A DNA stretch of 64,000 bases from Sclerotinia nivalis (GCA_029531795.1 JAPEIS010000009.1:2356001-2420000), one strand, 5' to 3'; shown: positions 47,702 to 60,000, counted from the first letter of the stretch. Translations and numbers: made by a program. The notes: a model not told the origin generated them from the letters alone.

Positions 47702-48580
47702 CTATTGTTGGTAGTACCCTCCATCCTGATATGGGCTACTTGTTGCTGAGGGGTGTGAGATCCATTCTTGTGTATTTGAAGTGAAATTAGGGTTGTGAGA
47801 GGCAGGCGTGGAAGAGGTATTATCAGCGTATGAGGGGTCATACATCTCGGTCGATTGCTGGGGATTGTACTGCTGACCCGGTTGGCCAGTATTGGCTGTT
47901 GCTTCTAGCCATGGTGAAGGGTAGTTAGTCCAATAAGCATCAAGTGCAGGCTGTTGACCTTGTTGTCCTTCGGCGTACTGAGGAAAGTTTGGAATAGCGT
48001 AGGGATCGTTTGGTTGAGTTTGAGACTGGGTGAATGGAGGGTACGGAGTGACGTAAGTGTGAATTTGCTGTGTTTGTTGTCCTTCGGCGTATTGAGGAAA
48101 GTTTGGAATAGTGTAGGGATCGTTTGGTTGAGTTTGAGATTGGGTGAATGGAGGGTACGGAGTGACGTAAGTGTGAACTTGTTGTGCTTGGAACTGGGGA
48201 GCTGGATGTTGCAGCTGCGGAGTTTCTGATGGCGGTATGTAGTCATGTGGTTGATAGGGGGGATCGGGAATTACTGCAAATTCTGCTCTCTCATATCTGC
48301 AGGTATTGTCCCGGTAGGCCCTTCTACACTCGATATTTTCGTTTATGTGCTCGTTTTTCCAATTTTCCACAGTGGAATCACCCCTTGCATCACAACCTCC
48401 ACAATGTTCCTTATCATACAATGACCTTGCAACTTTAATCACAGGCTCATGTTCAGCTGGAATCTCGGAGGTCAACATGCCCATGCCCACGCGGGCGGCC
48501 GTAACAACCCTCCCGTAGTTTGGATGGGCGTAAGGATCGCTATCACTGCTATCACTGCTATCACTGCTATATTCCGACAT
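47702..48580 (-). CDS. Pro/Gln/Tyr-rich protein with internal tandem duplication
   Basis: Intronless, 292 residues, no recognised family. The N-terminus starts MSEYSSDSSDSSDSD, encoded by a nine-base repeat. A small possibly folded segment then holds four Cys (HCGGCDARGD, IECRRAYRDNTCRYER). From about residue 105 the protein is Pro/Gln/Tyr-rich and includes two tandem 38-residue copies beginning HTYVTPYPPFTQSQTQPNDP. The two copies differ by only a few bases over 114 bp, so the duplication is recent. The C-terminus is Gln/Ser/Tyr-rich, ending GGYYQQ. There is no signal peptide or membrane segment. Intrinsic disorder is likely. The Cys-containing part might bind zinc, but the spacing matches no finger I know. 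Confidence 0.7.
   Translation of the reverse strand: MSEYSSDSSDSSDSDPYAHPNYGRVVTAARVGMGMLTSEIPAEHEPVIKVARSLYDKEHCGGCDARGDSTVENWKNEHINENIECRRAYRDNTCRYERAEFAVIPDPPYQPHDYIPPSETPQLQHPAPQFQAQQVHTYVTPYPPFTQSQTQPNDPYTIPNFPQYAEGQQTQQIHTYVTPYPPFTQSQTQPNDPYAIPNFPQYAEGQQGQQPALDAYWTNYPSPWLEATANTGQPGQQYNPQQSTEMYDPSYADNTSSTPASHNPNFTSNTQEWISHPSATSSPYQDGGYYQQ
47962..48189 (-). repeat. 114-bp coding tandem duplication (two copies)
   Basis: Two direct copies, about 47962-48075 and 48076-48189, are nearly identical. On the plus strand each includes TTGTCCTTCGGCGTA and GGGTACGGAGTGACGTAAG. Together they encode the 38-residue repeats of the Pro/Gln-rich protein. Confidence 0.9.
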
Positions 48581-49511
48581 GACCTCCGGTTCGCAAAATA
48601 CAACGGCGTAATATAGTAATTCCCTCTATGGTTCTTCGAAGATTTGGATGGAACTATTCGGCGGCGACGTTTTTAGACTCGGTATGTGTTCGTATATAAT
48701 TTTCGAAAGCTTTGATGTCAGAATGTGCCGTTTGATCTTCTGTATTGGGATATTTCGGTGTGGATTTAATGGATATCTTCTCAATATAGGTGTGGATGTG
48801 TGGAGAGCCGGATGCAAGTAAGTCTACAGAGCTCAGTTCCAAAAGGGGGGGGGTGCTGTCCTTTTATACATATTTGGAAGCTGGAAATTGGTGCTCAAAA
48901 TGACTCGAATAGTGAAAGAATACATTATGAATAAATATGTGGTAAATACATATTACGCACGCGAGTCTCGCCATACATGAGTGCAAGAATGAGTCGGATG
49001 GGGACAGAAAAGACGTGTTCATAGGTCAAAAATTTAGTAAGTATGTATCATTCACAGGCTTGGGACATCTATAACTGTTAAAATAAATCATGAACAGCTG
49101 GAGCTCAGCATTCATGATGCGAAAATGGGGATATATGAGTATTACTCTTCTATATAATTTCTTCAAAAACAACCGTGGAATGACTCGAGATTGACTGAAA
49201 ATAGAATACTTAGTCAGTGATACCATTCACTTGATGAGAAACACTACATATAAATGTATTTGAAGGGAATTGCTGTTGTATCCACAATGCTTGTGGTTAA
49301 ATGTAAATGACTTTGATGTGTAATTAGGAATATACACAGTCATGGAATACACATATAACGTTTAAGAAGCATATAATTTTGACTTTCGATTACTCTTTCA
49401 GGATTATAATAACTATACATACTAGTCCTCAATGAATCATCTCGACAGAACTTAAAGCTTGTAGCGGATACGGAAATTCCAGTATTTCCTTGTACTCATT
49501 CATCAACGACC
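48581..49511. other. Intergenic, no gene seen
   Basis: AT-rich spacer between the Pro/Gln-rich gene and the GMC relic. A short minus-strand frame at 48654-48842 begins at TTG, lies next to a run of nine G, and has no family resemblance. Confidence 0.5.
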
Positions 49512-51530
49512 CTGAATAATAGACTCCGCTCCCCTCTCCGCAGCCGCATGAATCAAACTCTGCAAATTTCCTCTCACTAATAGTGGAAAAATACTCGCAT
49601 CGATCACTCCAAATATTTCCACGCCACATACTTTGAATTTCTCATCAGCAACTCCGCATTTTAGGAAGAGGTAGCATTGAACAAGTACCGATGGGATGAT
49701 ATTCAAATTTTAGGTTTGCTTCTATGAATAGTCCAACATTTGTTTTATTGAGAGGGTAATAGTTTGATTGGTAGACGTGCCGTTTCCTTGGCGGTATGAC
49801 GGAGGCGAAGGATTGGAGATGTGTTGTTATGGTGGTGAGAAGGATCAGGGGTGAGAGAGGTAATTGGGGTCCAGCGTGTGGGTAGATGCACGGAGAAGGA
49901 GAGAAGACGCGGGTGAAGACGTGGGAAAATGGGTGTCCGAGGAGGCTGAGGAAGTTGGCAGGTTTGATGGTGAAGAAAGGTTGGAAGGAGTCATTCGACA
50001 CCTGAGGGGACATCCCGCCGCTTACGGTGAGTCTATGGTGGTGCGTCAGTTTGTGTGTAGCTTTCTGGGTAGGTATTTGAATTGACGGCGCCTGTGGGCT
50101 AGGATGTGTGGTATGAAATGTTGAAATGTTTGAATGGGAGACCACTCGAATCATCCGCTGGTCGAGCAGAATATTTATCACAAATTATTCATTGCTCTAG
50201 GCTTCGTCTAACGATGGTGTAGATCTCTACAACTCGTATGCGAAGCTCACTCACTCTTGGTTGACTGCCTCACTTGGGAAATATTCGCCTGTAATTTGCA
50301 CTGCTCCTTAATTCCAGGAGAAAGCTTATCCAAAATTTCGTTGGAGGTTTCAGGTTACCATAACCGATTTGTGGACAAGACAGGAATCTTGAACTTGCGC
50401 CAGTAGTAGCAAAAGGACCGGCAGCATTGGTGGTACGTTCTTCATACGCAGCATCGAAGAGTGAATGGTCTGTGAAATTGTCCCAAGGTAGTTATGCCAG
50501 GATCGACTTTGAAGCTTTGGGTTTTTGTTAGCCAAAGTGCGGAAGTATAGCACATTAGGATATCTCATCCAGTTGGAACATAGACTTGATCTTGTAAGTT
50601 TTCACCACGTTTTTATCATCCACAGAAACATGAATTACTTTTTGGGTGTGCCCGGATTTCTGATTGCAGATAAATCAAATATTTGGGGACTTCCAATTGA
50701 ACCTGCACATTTGCATTAGCGATAGTTCCATTTGAGTATTTTACCCCAGTTGCTGTGGAGATTATATTGATTTTCGAGTATTATCTTTTCCACAAGTGCT
50801 CAGGTAATCACTTTCAGATTCGACCTTTTGAGGCAGGCAGGTAATCTGCATCCACTACAGAACTTCTCTTTCTACCATTCAGATACAAACTCAAAGGATT
50901 GGTATATCCTCCTAATGCTAAACCACCTGTCGGACCACTTTTCACTTCCAATCCAAGAGCTTCGAAAGTTCTGGGCCATGCCTCATCTATTGAACCATAG
51001 ATATCCGGAAACGTGTTGAAAATTGACCCATTATCACCATGAGTACTTGGACGATGCTTTCTGTCTTCAAATCTTGTTCAACAATGCTAGCGGTGCCACA
51101 AAGTGTTCAGATCATTTGGAAAATGGGTCGGATGCTTCCCATGACCAATTCGCATTTCCAAGTTCGCCCAGTTATTAATATCTTTTTGGGGGGCATGTGT
51201 CCACTATAGAAAGTTTATAGCGCTGGGACCCGCCATTGTTTGTCTTGTGGGTGGGTGACAACTTGGTTATTTGCGTGCACCTTTGAAAGCTGTCAAGGCT
51301 ATGCTCGCGAGGGGAAATGATATTGTATCCACCTGTGGTACGGTTTTGTAATTCCAATAACACTCAAGATTACCATACATGCCTGTGTGTAGACCTGAGG
51401 CAAGTACAGTTGTATCATTTGAGTGGCCGTTTCCAGCTTCGAGAACGCGCAGAGAGGTTTGGGAATTCCAGTCACAGGAGCTGCTATTGTTAGGCCTCCT
51501 GTACCGTCACCAATAATGCTAAATCGAATC
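49512..51530 (-). pseudogene. Decayed GMC oxidoreductase (glucose/aryl-alcohol oxidase type)
   Basis: Pieces of one GMC flavoenzyme occur in the right order on the minus strand but in changing frames with stops. From N to C: a degraded FAD site IIGDGTGGLTIAA (near 51,520-51,480); GMYGN then WNYKTVPQ (51,385-51,325); LGNANWSWEASDPFSK followed by a stop (about 51,170-51,115); SIFNTFPDIYGSIDEAW, FEALGLEVKSGPTGGLALGG and DYLPASK (51,045-50,820); ALVEKIILE after a stop, then TATGVKYSNGTIANAN; GSIGSPQIFDLSAI then a stop (50,705-50,645); GENLQDQVYVPTG (50,610-50,570); NFTDHSLFDAAYEERTTNAA (50,480-50,390); LDPNYLSHP then a stop; EYHPIGTCSM (about 49,720-49,690); VIDASIFPLLVRGNLQSLIH (to about 49,530). 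At least four stops and several frameshifts rule out a functional product. Such enzymes are flavin-dependent alcohol or sugar oxidases, often secreted. Confidence 0.92.
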
Positions 51531-52308
51531 GATTTTTTTCGTTGATCTGGGAAATTTCCTTTCATTCACATATAGTCATAACTTTGAACTGACTTAGAAG
51601 TGATAGCAATGGAGAAGAGTGTTTGGAAGGGAAATATTTGAAGCAGCAATCGAATGCTTGTCGTTGTATTAAACTTAAATACGGCGTATGAATATACAAA
51701 TTGATCCAATGCCAGGAAATTGATACTTGGCGTAGGCCAGATTCAGATGAAGCATGGCACTTGATATGTGACCAAGAAATGCTGATCCGCACTCTGGTAC
51801 ACCATTTCAGGATATTGACCCAAAATGCCCTTCGAGTCACTCATTGTGTTTGTGTTCGTAGCCCAAGAACTACTACAGGCTCAATACGAAATTGATGTAG
51901 AACCTATGATCATCATTGAATTTATTGGTCACATATCGATTGTATTTACCAAAACAAAAAATTCAAAGCCGGAGAGGGAAGACAATGAGGAAAGAAGAAA
52001 GATAGAAGATTCGTTATGACAAGAGTAAATCGGGTTTTGGTTTTTACCGCCTTTTCTTTGAGCCAGAATAGATAGATACGGCATTAAGTTGAACGGTGAG
52101 ACTATTCCTGACTGAGAAGGTTTAGCGTCAAATTATTCGAAAGGCTGATCCACAGCCTCGATATGACTCAGGTTGATTGGTCGTACAACAGTCAATTTTG
52201 ACTCACGAAATTCATTGCCAGCCCCTCGTCCCGACCCCGCCAAGTTTATATTCCTCTGGACTCCTTCCAAACATCTTTAGACTTTCCATAATTCAAACAC
52301 AAGAAAAT
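51531..52308. promoter_or_regulatory. Region upstream of isoleucyl-tRNA synthetase
   Basis: It contains the former upstream flank of the GMC relic and the promoter and leader of the synthetase gene. No ORF with family resemblance is present. Confidence 0.5.
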
Positions 52309-55300
52309 ATGGATTTCCCAAAAGAGGAAGAAGAAGTTCTCAGGAAGTGGAAGGAGATTAAAGCTTTCGAGCGACAACTCGAGTAAGTCAACTTGCATAT
52401 GCAATAATTGAAAACAAGATCAATATGTTCTGACCTTGTTTCTTTTCATTATAGGCTTTCTGAAGGAAAGCCTCGATATACATTTTACGATGGACCTCCT
52501 TTTGCAACTGGTTTGCCTCACTACGGTCACTTACTCGCCTCCACCATTAAGGATATTATTCCTCGATATTGGTCAATGAAAGGATATCATGTTGAGAGAC
52601 GTTTCGGATGGGACACACATGGCTTGCCGATTGAACACGAGATTGACAAAAAGTTTGGTATTTCTGGAAAGGATGCTGTCATGAAGATGGGTCTCGCAAA
52701 ATACAACGAGGAGTGTAGAGCTATTGTTATGCGATACTCATCGGAATGGCGCACAACAATTGACAGGTTAGGCCGTTGGATCGATTTTGATAATGACTAT
52801 AAGGTAAGTTCTCATAGGAGCGGTTGACATCTCTAGGCTGACAACCTTAGACAATGGATCCAAAATTCATGGAATCGGAATGGTGGGTTTTCAGCGAGAT
52901 CTTCAAAAAAGGATCCGTCTACCAAGGTTACCGAGTTATGCCATACTCGACAGTTCTCACCACAGCTTTGAGTAATTTCGAAGCAAATCAAAATTACCAA
53001 GATGTCACTGATCCAGCGGTTGTTGTATCTTTCCCATTATTGAAGGACCCTTCCACATGCCTCCTGGCATGGACAACTACTCCTTGGACACTTCCATCGC
53101 ACACTGGTTTAGCCGCGCATCCAGATTTCGAGTACGTGAAAATTCACGACGAAGCATCGGGAAAGAACTACATTCTGTTGGAAAAATTAATCGGTACACT
53201 TTATAAGGACCCGAAGAAGGCCAAGTTCAAGATTGTGGAAAAGATCAAGGGTAGTGACATGCTTGGTTGGCAATATGAGCCGCTTTTCGACTATTTCTAT
53301 GAAGAATTTAAGGACTATGGTTTCAGAGTCTTTAACGCTGCATACGTCACTGATGATAGTGGTGTTGGTATTGTCCATCAAGCACCAGCTTTCGGAGAGG
53401 AAGATTACAATGTTGCAATGGAGAACGGTGTCATCAACGAAAAGCGACCAGCTCCATGTCCAATCAACGAGACCGGCCACTTCACTGAGCAGGTTCGGGA
53501 TTTCGCAGGTCAACATGTTAAGGCAGCCGACAAAGCTATCATTAAATATTTGAAGGGTACTGGAAGGCTAGTTGGTGAATCTACCATCAAGCATAGTTAT
53601 CCTATGTGTCCACGATCAGACACCCCCTTGATCTACAGAGTTGTTCCTTCTTGGTTCATCAGAATTCCTGAAATTGTTCCTGCTATGTTGAAGAATATCG
53701 AAGGATCCCACTGGACTCCCTCGTTTGTCAAGGAAAAGCGATTCGCCAGTTGGATCGAAAATGCCCGTGACTGGAACGTTTCGAGAAACAGGTATTGGGG
53801 TACTCCAATCCCCATCTGGGTCAGTGATGATTACGAGGAGAAGGTGTGTATTGGTAGTATTGCCGAGTTAAAGGAACTCAGTGGTTATGAAGGCGAGATA
53901 ACCGACCTCCACCGAGACAAGATCGATCACATCACCATTCCTAGTAAGATGGGCAAGGGCCAACTGAAACGAATTGAGGAGGTCTTTGATTGTTGGTTCG
54001 AGTCTGGCAGTATGCCATATTCCAGTCAACATTATCCTTTCGAGAACAAGGACAAATTTGAGCAATCCTTCCCTGGTGATTTCATTGCTGAAGGTCTTGA
54101 TCAAACCAGAGGATGGTTTTACACCCTTCTTGTCTTGGGTACACACTTATTCGGTGTTTCGCCTTTCAAAAACTGTGTTGTCAACGGAATTGTTCTTGCA
54201 GAAGATGGCAAGAAAATGTCAAAACGTCTGAAGAATTATCCTGATCCTGCTATTGTCATGGACAAATATGGTTCTGATGCTTTGCGTTTATATCTCATCA
54301 ATTCCCCAGTTGTAAGAGCCGAGCCATTGCGTTTTAAGGAAGCTGGAGTGAAAGAAGTTGTGAGCAAGGTCCTTCTGCCTTTGTGGAACAGTTACAAGTT
54401 TTTCGAAGGACAGGTAGCACTATTGAAGAAGATGGAGAATGTAGATTATGTCTTTGATCCTTCTGCCGAGGCTACTAACACTAATGTTATGGATCGATGG
54501 ATTCTTGCCAGTTGTCAAAGTCTTCTTAAGTTTGTAAATCAAGAGATGGCAGGTGAGCTTACCCTTGAAAAACTCCTTATGTGACTTATAGCTAATAGAT
54601 TAAGGTTACCGACTCTACACTGTCGTTCCTCGATTACTGGATCTCATCGACAACACCACAAATTGGTACATTCGTTTCAATCGTAGACGTCTAAAGGGTG
54701 AATATGGTCTAGATGACACTAAGCACGCCCTTAACACGCTCTTCGAGGTTCTATTTACCCTAACAAGAGGACTCGCACCATTCACACCATTTCTTACAGA
54801 CAACATTTATCAACGGCTGTTACCTCACATTCCCAAGGAGCTACAAGCTGAGGATCCACGAAGTGTACATTTCTTGACCTTCCCTGATGTAAGAGAGGAG
54901 CTCTTTGATGTAGAGGTTGAGCGTCGTGTAGGTCGCATGCAACGCGTCATTGAGTTGGGCAGAGTTTCTAGAGAGCGACGCACAATTGGTCTTAAGACCC
55001 CTCTCAAAACTTTGATTGTCATCCACCATGACCCAGTTTATCTGGAAGATGTTCGTTCTTTGGAAGGCTACATCACCGAGGAACTCAATATCAGAGAACT
55101 CGTTCTCACCTCAGACGAAGCCAAGTACAACGTGCAATACAGTGTCAATGCCGACTGGCCAGTCCTTGGAAAGAAGTTGAAGAAGGAAGTGCAGAAGGTC
55201 AAGAAGGCTTTGCCCGGATTGACCAGCGAACAAGTTCACAACTACGTACTAGAGAAATCCATCATTGTCGATGGTATCAAGCTCGAAGAAGGAGATTTGG

Positions 55301-55689
55301 TTGTTAAGCGAGGTCTTAAGGATGATGAATCCTCCAAGAACCTTGAGACTAACACAGACGAAGACGTTCTTACTATCTTAGATGTAGAGCTCCATGCAGA
55401 CCTTGCCGATGAAGCATTGGGACGAGAAATCATCAATCGGGTACAAAGATTGCGCAAGAAGGCTGGTCTTCAACCAACGGATGATATCAAAATGGAGTAC
55501 AAGGTCCTAGAAGATCCTTCTAGCATCGGTTTGCGTGAAGCTTTCACGAGTCAAGCACAGGTAATTGAGAAGGCATTGCGAAGACCTCTGCATGAAGCCG
55601 AAGGAAGTGCAGCAGCAGAAAGTATCATTTTGGAGGAGGATCAGGAGATTCAAAAGGCCACATTTTCGCTTAGATTGTTGAAGTTATGA
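52309..55689 (+). CDS. ILS1: Cytosolic isoleucyl-tRNA synthetase
   Basis: Class I synthetase that charges tRNA-Ile in the cytosol, with an editing domain against valine. Exons 52309-52382, 52455-52803, 52851-54552 and 54605-55689 give 1069 residues, the normal eukaryotic cytosolic length. The HIGH motif is HYGH at about 47-50 ([17 protein letters not shown]). Other family marks are [16 protein letters not shown], the editing domain stretch [16 protein letters not shown] with [30 protein letters not shown] and KMSKR at about 595. The C-terminal anticodon-binding part begins [20 protein letters not shown], formed by the last intron. There is no targeting leader, which supports a cytosolic enzyme rather than the mitochondrial one. 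All key motifs are intact. Confidence 0.97.
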
Positions 55690-55959
55690 TTTGATGTTTC
55701 ATAGACATGTTTTCGGGCATCAGAAGGCATTCTAGATAGTTTCCCTTATGGCATTTACAGTAGCAATTTTTATGAAATCCTAAAAGTCATTGCAAAGAAT
55801 ATGTTCATAAATCTTTATATTTGTTTGGGACATTGCCAGGTGACTACGTGACAGACCAAACGAGATCGTAGAAACACTGCAACTGCGGTATATTCAGCTG
55901 AACAAGACCGCCACGTACAGCTTCCCAATGATTTGAATTTCCCTAAGGAATAATCCCAT

Positions 55960-56342
55960 CTACTTCTTCTTCGCAGCAACCTAATAAATAGAGTTATGAG
56001 CAACAAAAACGTAGACATTACGGAAGAGCTAATTTTAGACGTACCAAATAACAATCTTTCAATCTCATGAATTCAGTCAGGCATTTATCTTTATGTACGG
56101 AATTGTAATCTACTACGATGCATTTGCCGTATACAGATGCCTGTGTTGGGGGTGTTAATGGATGGTGGGGAAGTTGGGAGGGGTGTTATAGAATGGAGGC
56201 GGTGGAGGGGTAAAGGTATGGAGGGGTGAAGGGTGAAGGGTGAAGGGTGAAGTTATGGAGGAAATAAATGAAGATATACCTCAGTAGAACATTTGGCAAC
56301 TGCTTGTGCAAATTTCTCGATTGGTCTTGTTCGAGTAGGCAT
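55960..56342 (-). CDS. Small twin-CX9C protein (NDUFAF8-like)
   Basis: A 59-residue protein in three tiny exons on the minus strand: 56342-56280, 56140-56045 and 55980-55960, all in phase 0. It starts MPTRTRPIEKFAQAVAKCST and ends DCYLVAAKKK. Cys18 and Cys28, and Cys41 and Cys51, form two perfect CX9C pairs in a predicted helical hairpin. This is the hallmark of proteins imported into the mitochondrial intermembrane space by the Mia40 relay. The CLTEFMRLKDC second helix followed by an AAKK end resembles the complex I assembly factor NDUFAF8 (C17orf89). That assignment is by motif memory and needs a profile search. The exons are too short for simple ORF calling. The second intron is 64 bp, the first 139 bp. 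The 3' end faces that of the isoleucyl-tRNA synthetase about 270 bp away. Confidence 0.85.
56229..56253. repeat. (GGGTGAA)n heptamer repeat in intron
   Basis: Three to four GGGTGAA copies lie inside the first intron of the twin-CX9C gene. Confidence 0.8.
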
Positions 56343-57010
56343 GGTTGGTGAGGATTTGGGTTTGGGTTATTTGAGTTATTATTCGAGTTATTATTCGAGT
56401 TTGGAAATAGTGAAAGTAGTCAGGTGATAAGGCGTTGTTGAGGTTAGTGAAGTAGTGACGGAATTGAGGACTAGAAATGGACACTTGTACGAATATGTTC
56501 GGATAGTATTGATTAATGTTGATGCGGAAAAGTATGATTTCGACAATCCCATGATTAGTCATCGAGATGATTAGGTCTTATCAATTTAATTGGAGATGAG
56601 ATACCACTATGTTCGCTAGACTATCTGTTTGACAAGGGTCCTAGGGTCCTAGGGTCCTAGCTCCATTAGCATTGAATAGTTTCTGCACCAAAAATTAAAC
56701 CGGTAAAAGCTTAAAATTTTGTCGCGTCCTTCATTCAATTCATTTATCAATTCCATCAAAGTCGCGAAATCATGTTCCACTCTTCAGCGCGCTGCGAAAA
56801 TTCACATTCAGGTTCACATTCACAATTCACAATTCACGATCCCAAGAGCTTTAAGAAAGTTGTGCAATTCTCACACTCATAATAATTGCTGTATACCCTT
56901 GCTGTACCTTGCTTCTCGCTTTCATTGCTGTTTATCGCCGATCCGCGATAACTGTATGTACAAATAATTAACAAAACTACTTTCACGTATATGCCTTTTG
57001 ATAAGGTCCC
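56343..57010. promoter_or_regulatory. Divergent promoter region (CX9C gene / sfi1)
   Basis: This 668-bp interval lies between divergent starts. It contains three perfect 8-bp copies of AGGGTCCT at 56635-56658 and CACATTCA/CACAATTC repeats at about 56800-56840. No further gene is seen. Confidence 0.5.
56635..56658. repeat. AGGGTCCT x3 tandem repeat
   Basis: Three perfect head-to-tail octamers lie within the shared upstream region. They could be binding sites or a slippage product. Confidence 0.85.
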
Positions 57011-60000
57011 ATGTCTCCTTTGTCACTTCCGTCCACACGCGACGGTCCAATCAGTTGGTCAAATACAACTGATGAACCTTATTACACTGATGATGGTATG
57101 CCTTGATGTTCAATTCAATTGAATATATATAATAATTAATGCTAACATCTGATAGATGTGCATATTCTGCATGACATCGTTGTTCGCGCACAACATATCC
57201 TGCCCACTCTACTTCCGCGCGATCGACTACCCACCACTGCCCTCTTCAGATCATACTATGAAATTCTACCCCGAGTTGGAATCGATGCCGACCATGATAA
57301 TCGATATGCCAGGATTTTGTTCAAGATTGGCGCCCTGCGAGATTTCAATGGCACACTTTTCGAAAAATTCGCGGAAGTTTTGTGCCAAAGAGGTATTACC
57401 CTTGAATTCGATACCGATCGACATGAATATCTACGAAGTAGCAAAGCCACTTCTCCAGATGTCGCAGATTATAAGGAAAGCGACACTCTCTATAATGACG
57501 AGAATGAACCACCATTACCACGACGCAATTCGGAGACAGGAGTCTTGGATATGGAAAATGCAGCTCAAGCACAAGCTCAAGCGCATGAGCCAAAACATAA
57601 AAGGAATAAATCGTTCTCTCCTCCACCTCTCGGGCCAGCCACACCCGCCAAAATGAATGAATTAAAGAGCTTTATATCAGAAGCTACACGCGCAGTATCA
57701 CCGGAGCCTCTTCCGGAATATACACCGCAACCACCTAGAACCACGCAAAAAGGACGTGAAGAACGTGGGGTGAACCATGTTAGAAATTGGCTAGAAGCCA
57801 GTGAGGATGACCCACCTCGCAGACATGGCAGATCAGTTTCGACACATGGCAGTATTCGCTCGATAAATCGACACCCAGAGAGAGGTGCTCAGAGGGGTCG
57901 CCCATCTGGTCGAATCCCCCTTCACAACATTACAAACGAACATCAAGACACAAGCGACGAGTTGACCACAACTACAGAAGCCGAAGAACACTATGACTCG
58001 AGCGACGTTGCCGAAAGCAAGGTATCTGTGGGATGGATGGAAAGCAGAGCGGATGTTGTCTCCAAACATTATTTTGAAGATTTCATTATTAGAAAACTAT
58101 ATGCATGGCGTGACCAAGCAAGAGCACGTCTAGCACGAAAAGCACAACTGGAAGCCATCGCTTCGAAACACGACAACCAAGCCCTCCAAGAACAGGCATT
58201 CTCCACCTGGCTCGAAATGACTCGGGAAAAAATGGTGAAACGACAGCTCCAAGAAGCTCGGGAAGTCGCTGAAAGAGCTCAGCAAGCTCATTTGGAAGCC
58301 CAACAGAAACTTCGGAAGGTGGAGGAGCGATATGCGAAACTCGAAAGAAGAGTTGAGAAAGCCAGAGATCGCCACCTCAAGCATAAGGCTTTGACTCACT
58401 GGGCGGCGATCGCTCGCGAAAAGGTGGAAATAACCGAAGTCGCACAGAGACAGATGCTTAGATCACGAATGTTCACTGCTTGGAAGACTCAAACGGAAGA
58501 GAATGAGAAGAAAGTTAAAGAAAACGAGGAAATAGCCCGAAAATTCCAATTGAAGAAGTTTCTCGGCAAATGGACAGCAAAGAAAGACGAGATTGATGAG
58601 AAATCGAATATGGCTGCTCAAGTGGCCAAGGGCAACCTTCTCGGGCGAGTATTTTCGAAAATGGCCCAGGAGAAAAAGGTGGTAGGATTTACCCAACGAA
58701 TCGACGAAAAGAATAAGCAACGGGCTTTATCAACATGGGTAGGAAAGGCACAAGCTGTGAGCGAAGCCACTCAGCTAGCAGAGGATGAGAGATTACTAAA
58801 TGTGGTTACGAAAACCATGGATAGCTGGAAAGAGAAAACGGAAACGCAAGTCGTACTCAACGACAGAGCCGAGCGTGCAGCCAAGGCCAAAAAGCTGGGA
58901 AGTGCTTTGAAGAAATGGCGTCGTGAAGCTCAGACAGCGCCTGCTGAAAAAAAGGTAGTGGCTAGTCACAATGCAAGCTTGCTGAAAGACTCCCTGTCGA
59001 TTTGGAAGCTTCGCGCCCAGCAAGAAAAACAAGCCGCAGAGATTGATCGTGATAAGATTTTACGTGAAGCATTTACTGAATGGCGACATCAGACTAGGCT
59101 GAAAAGACTGAGAGCCATTTCCGATGGCCGTGCTGTCGCGAAAGCCTCCAAAACCTGGAGATTGGAGACGAAATTTGTAGTTTTACAGAGAGAGAAGAAA
59201 GAAGAGGCTAAATCTGCGTGCTTAGAAGTCTGGTTTGATAGGTCCCAAGACACACGGAGTAGGCGCTGGGAACGCGAAGAGATTGCTCGACGACACGACA
59301 ACAAAAATGTCGCAGCCTCCGTCCTCAGACGATGGTATGTAAAAATGAATGATCGCGCCGAGATTGAAGCCCAAGCGACGGACTTTCAAGCTCCACGAAT
59401 TCTAGGTCAATGTCTCGATTCTATGCGCGCGCAGCTCCAGCGAACCGTAAAACAAAACAAGGTGGCTCGCGCTGCCAATAAGTTCTTCGTGTTGAGGAGC
59501 GCTCTGAATAAGTGGAGAGAGGCAACACAGAAATCGAAACGAGAAAAGCGTAAAATTGCGTATATTCAAGTTCGAAGGAACAGAAAACTGTATCTAGCAG
59601 GAGATATGTTTTCGCGTTGGCGCCAAAAGGCGCAACAGAAAATGGCACTGAACGAACAGGCACGTCAGTTTGCCCAAGGTAAAACATTCATCATAGGAAT
59701 GAACTCGTTTGATCAGTGGAGGGCTCGTACGGAAGAAGTGGCCGAATTAGAACCCCTTTGGAAAGAAATGGTGATGAGGAAATTCTTCAATAGGTGGAAG
59801 AATCGTACCGAGTCATTACAGGTATTGAACATCGAAGCAACGCTGGACTTTCAAGAACGTCGCCAGAGCGATGCGCTTCGGAAATGGAGCTTGCGGACGA
59901 TTCAAACAAGAGCTATGGCAAACACTGCAAAAGAAGTGCATGATAAAAATGCAAGGAAAGGACACAGAAAAATGTTTAACTACTGGCGACAGCGAACCGC

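Noticed and set aside
48654..48842. 62-codon minus-strand frame with protein-like composition
   Set aside because: It begins at TTG beside a nine-G run, has no ATG start, no splice partner that I could place, and no recognised family.
49864..50085. Plus-strand frame opposite the GMC relic
   Set aside because: It is the shadow of the decayed minus-strand GMC coding sequence.
49512..51530. RIP (repeat-induced point mutation) as the cause of the GMC decay
   Set aside because: Frameshifts are frequent, and the visible stops do not obviously reflect C-to-T changes; dinucleotide indices would be needed to claim RIP.
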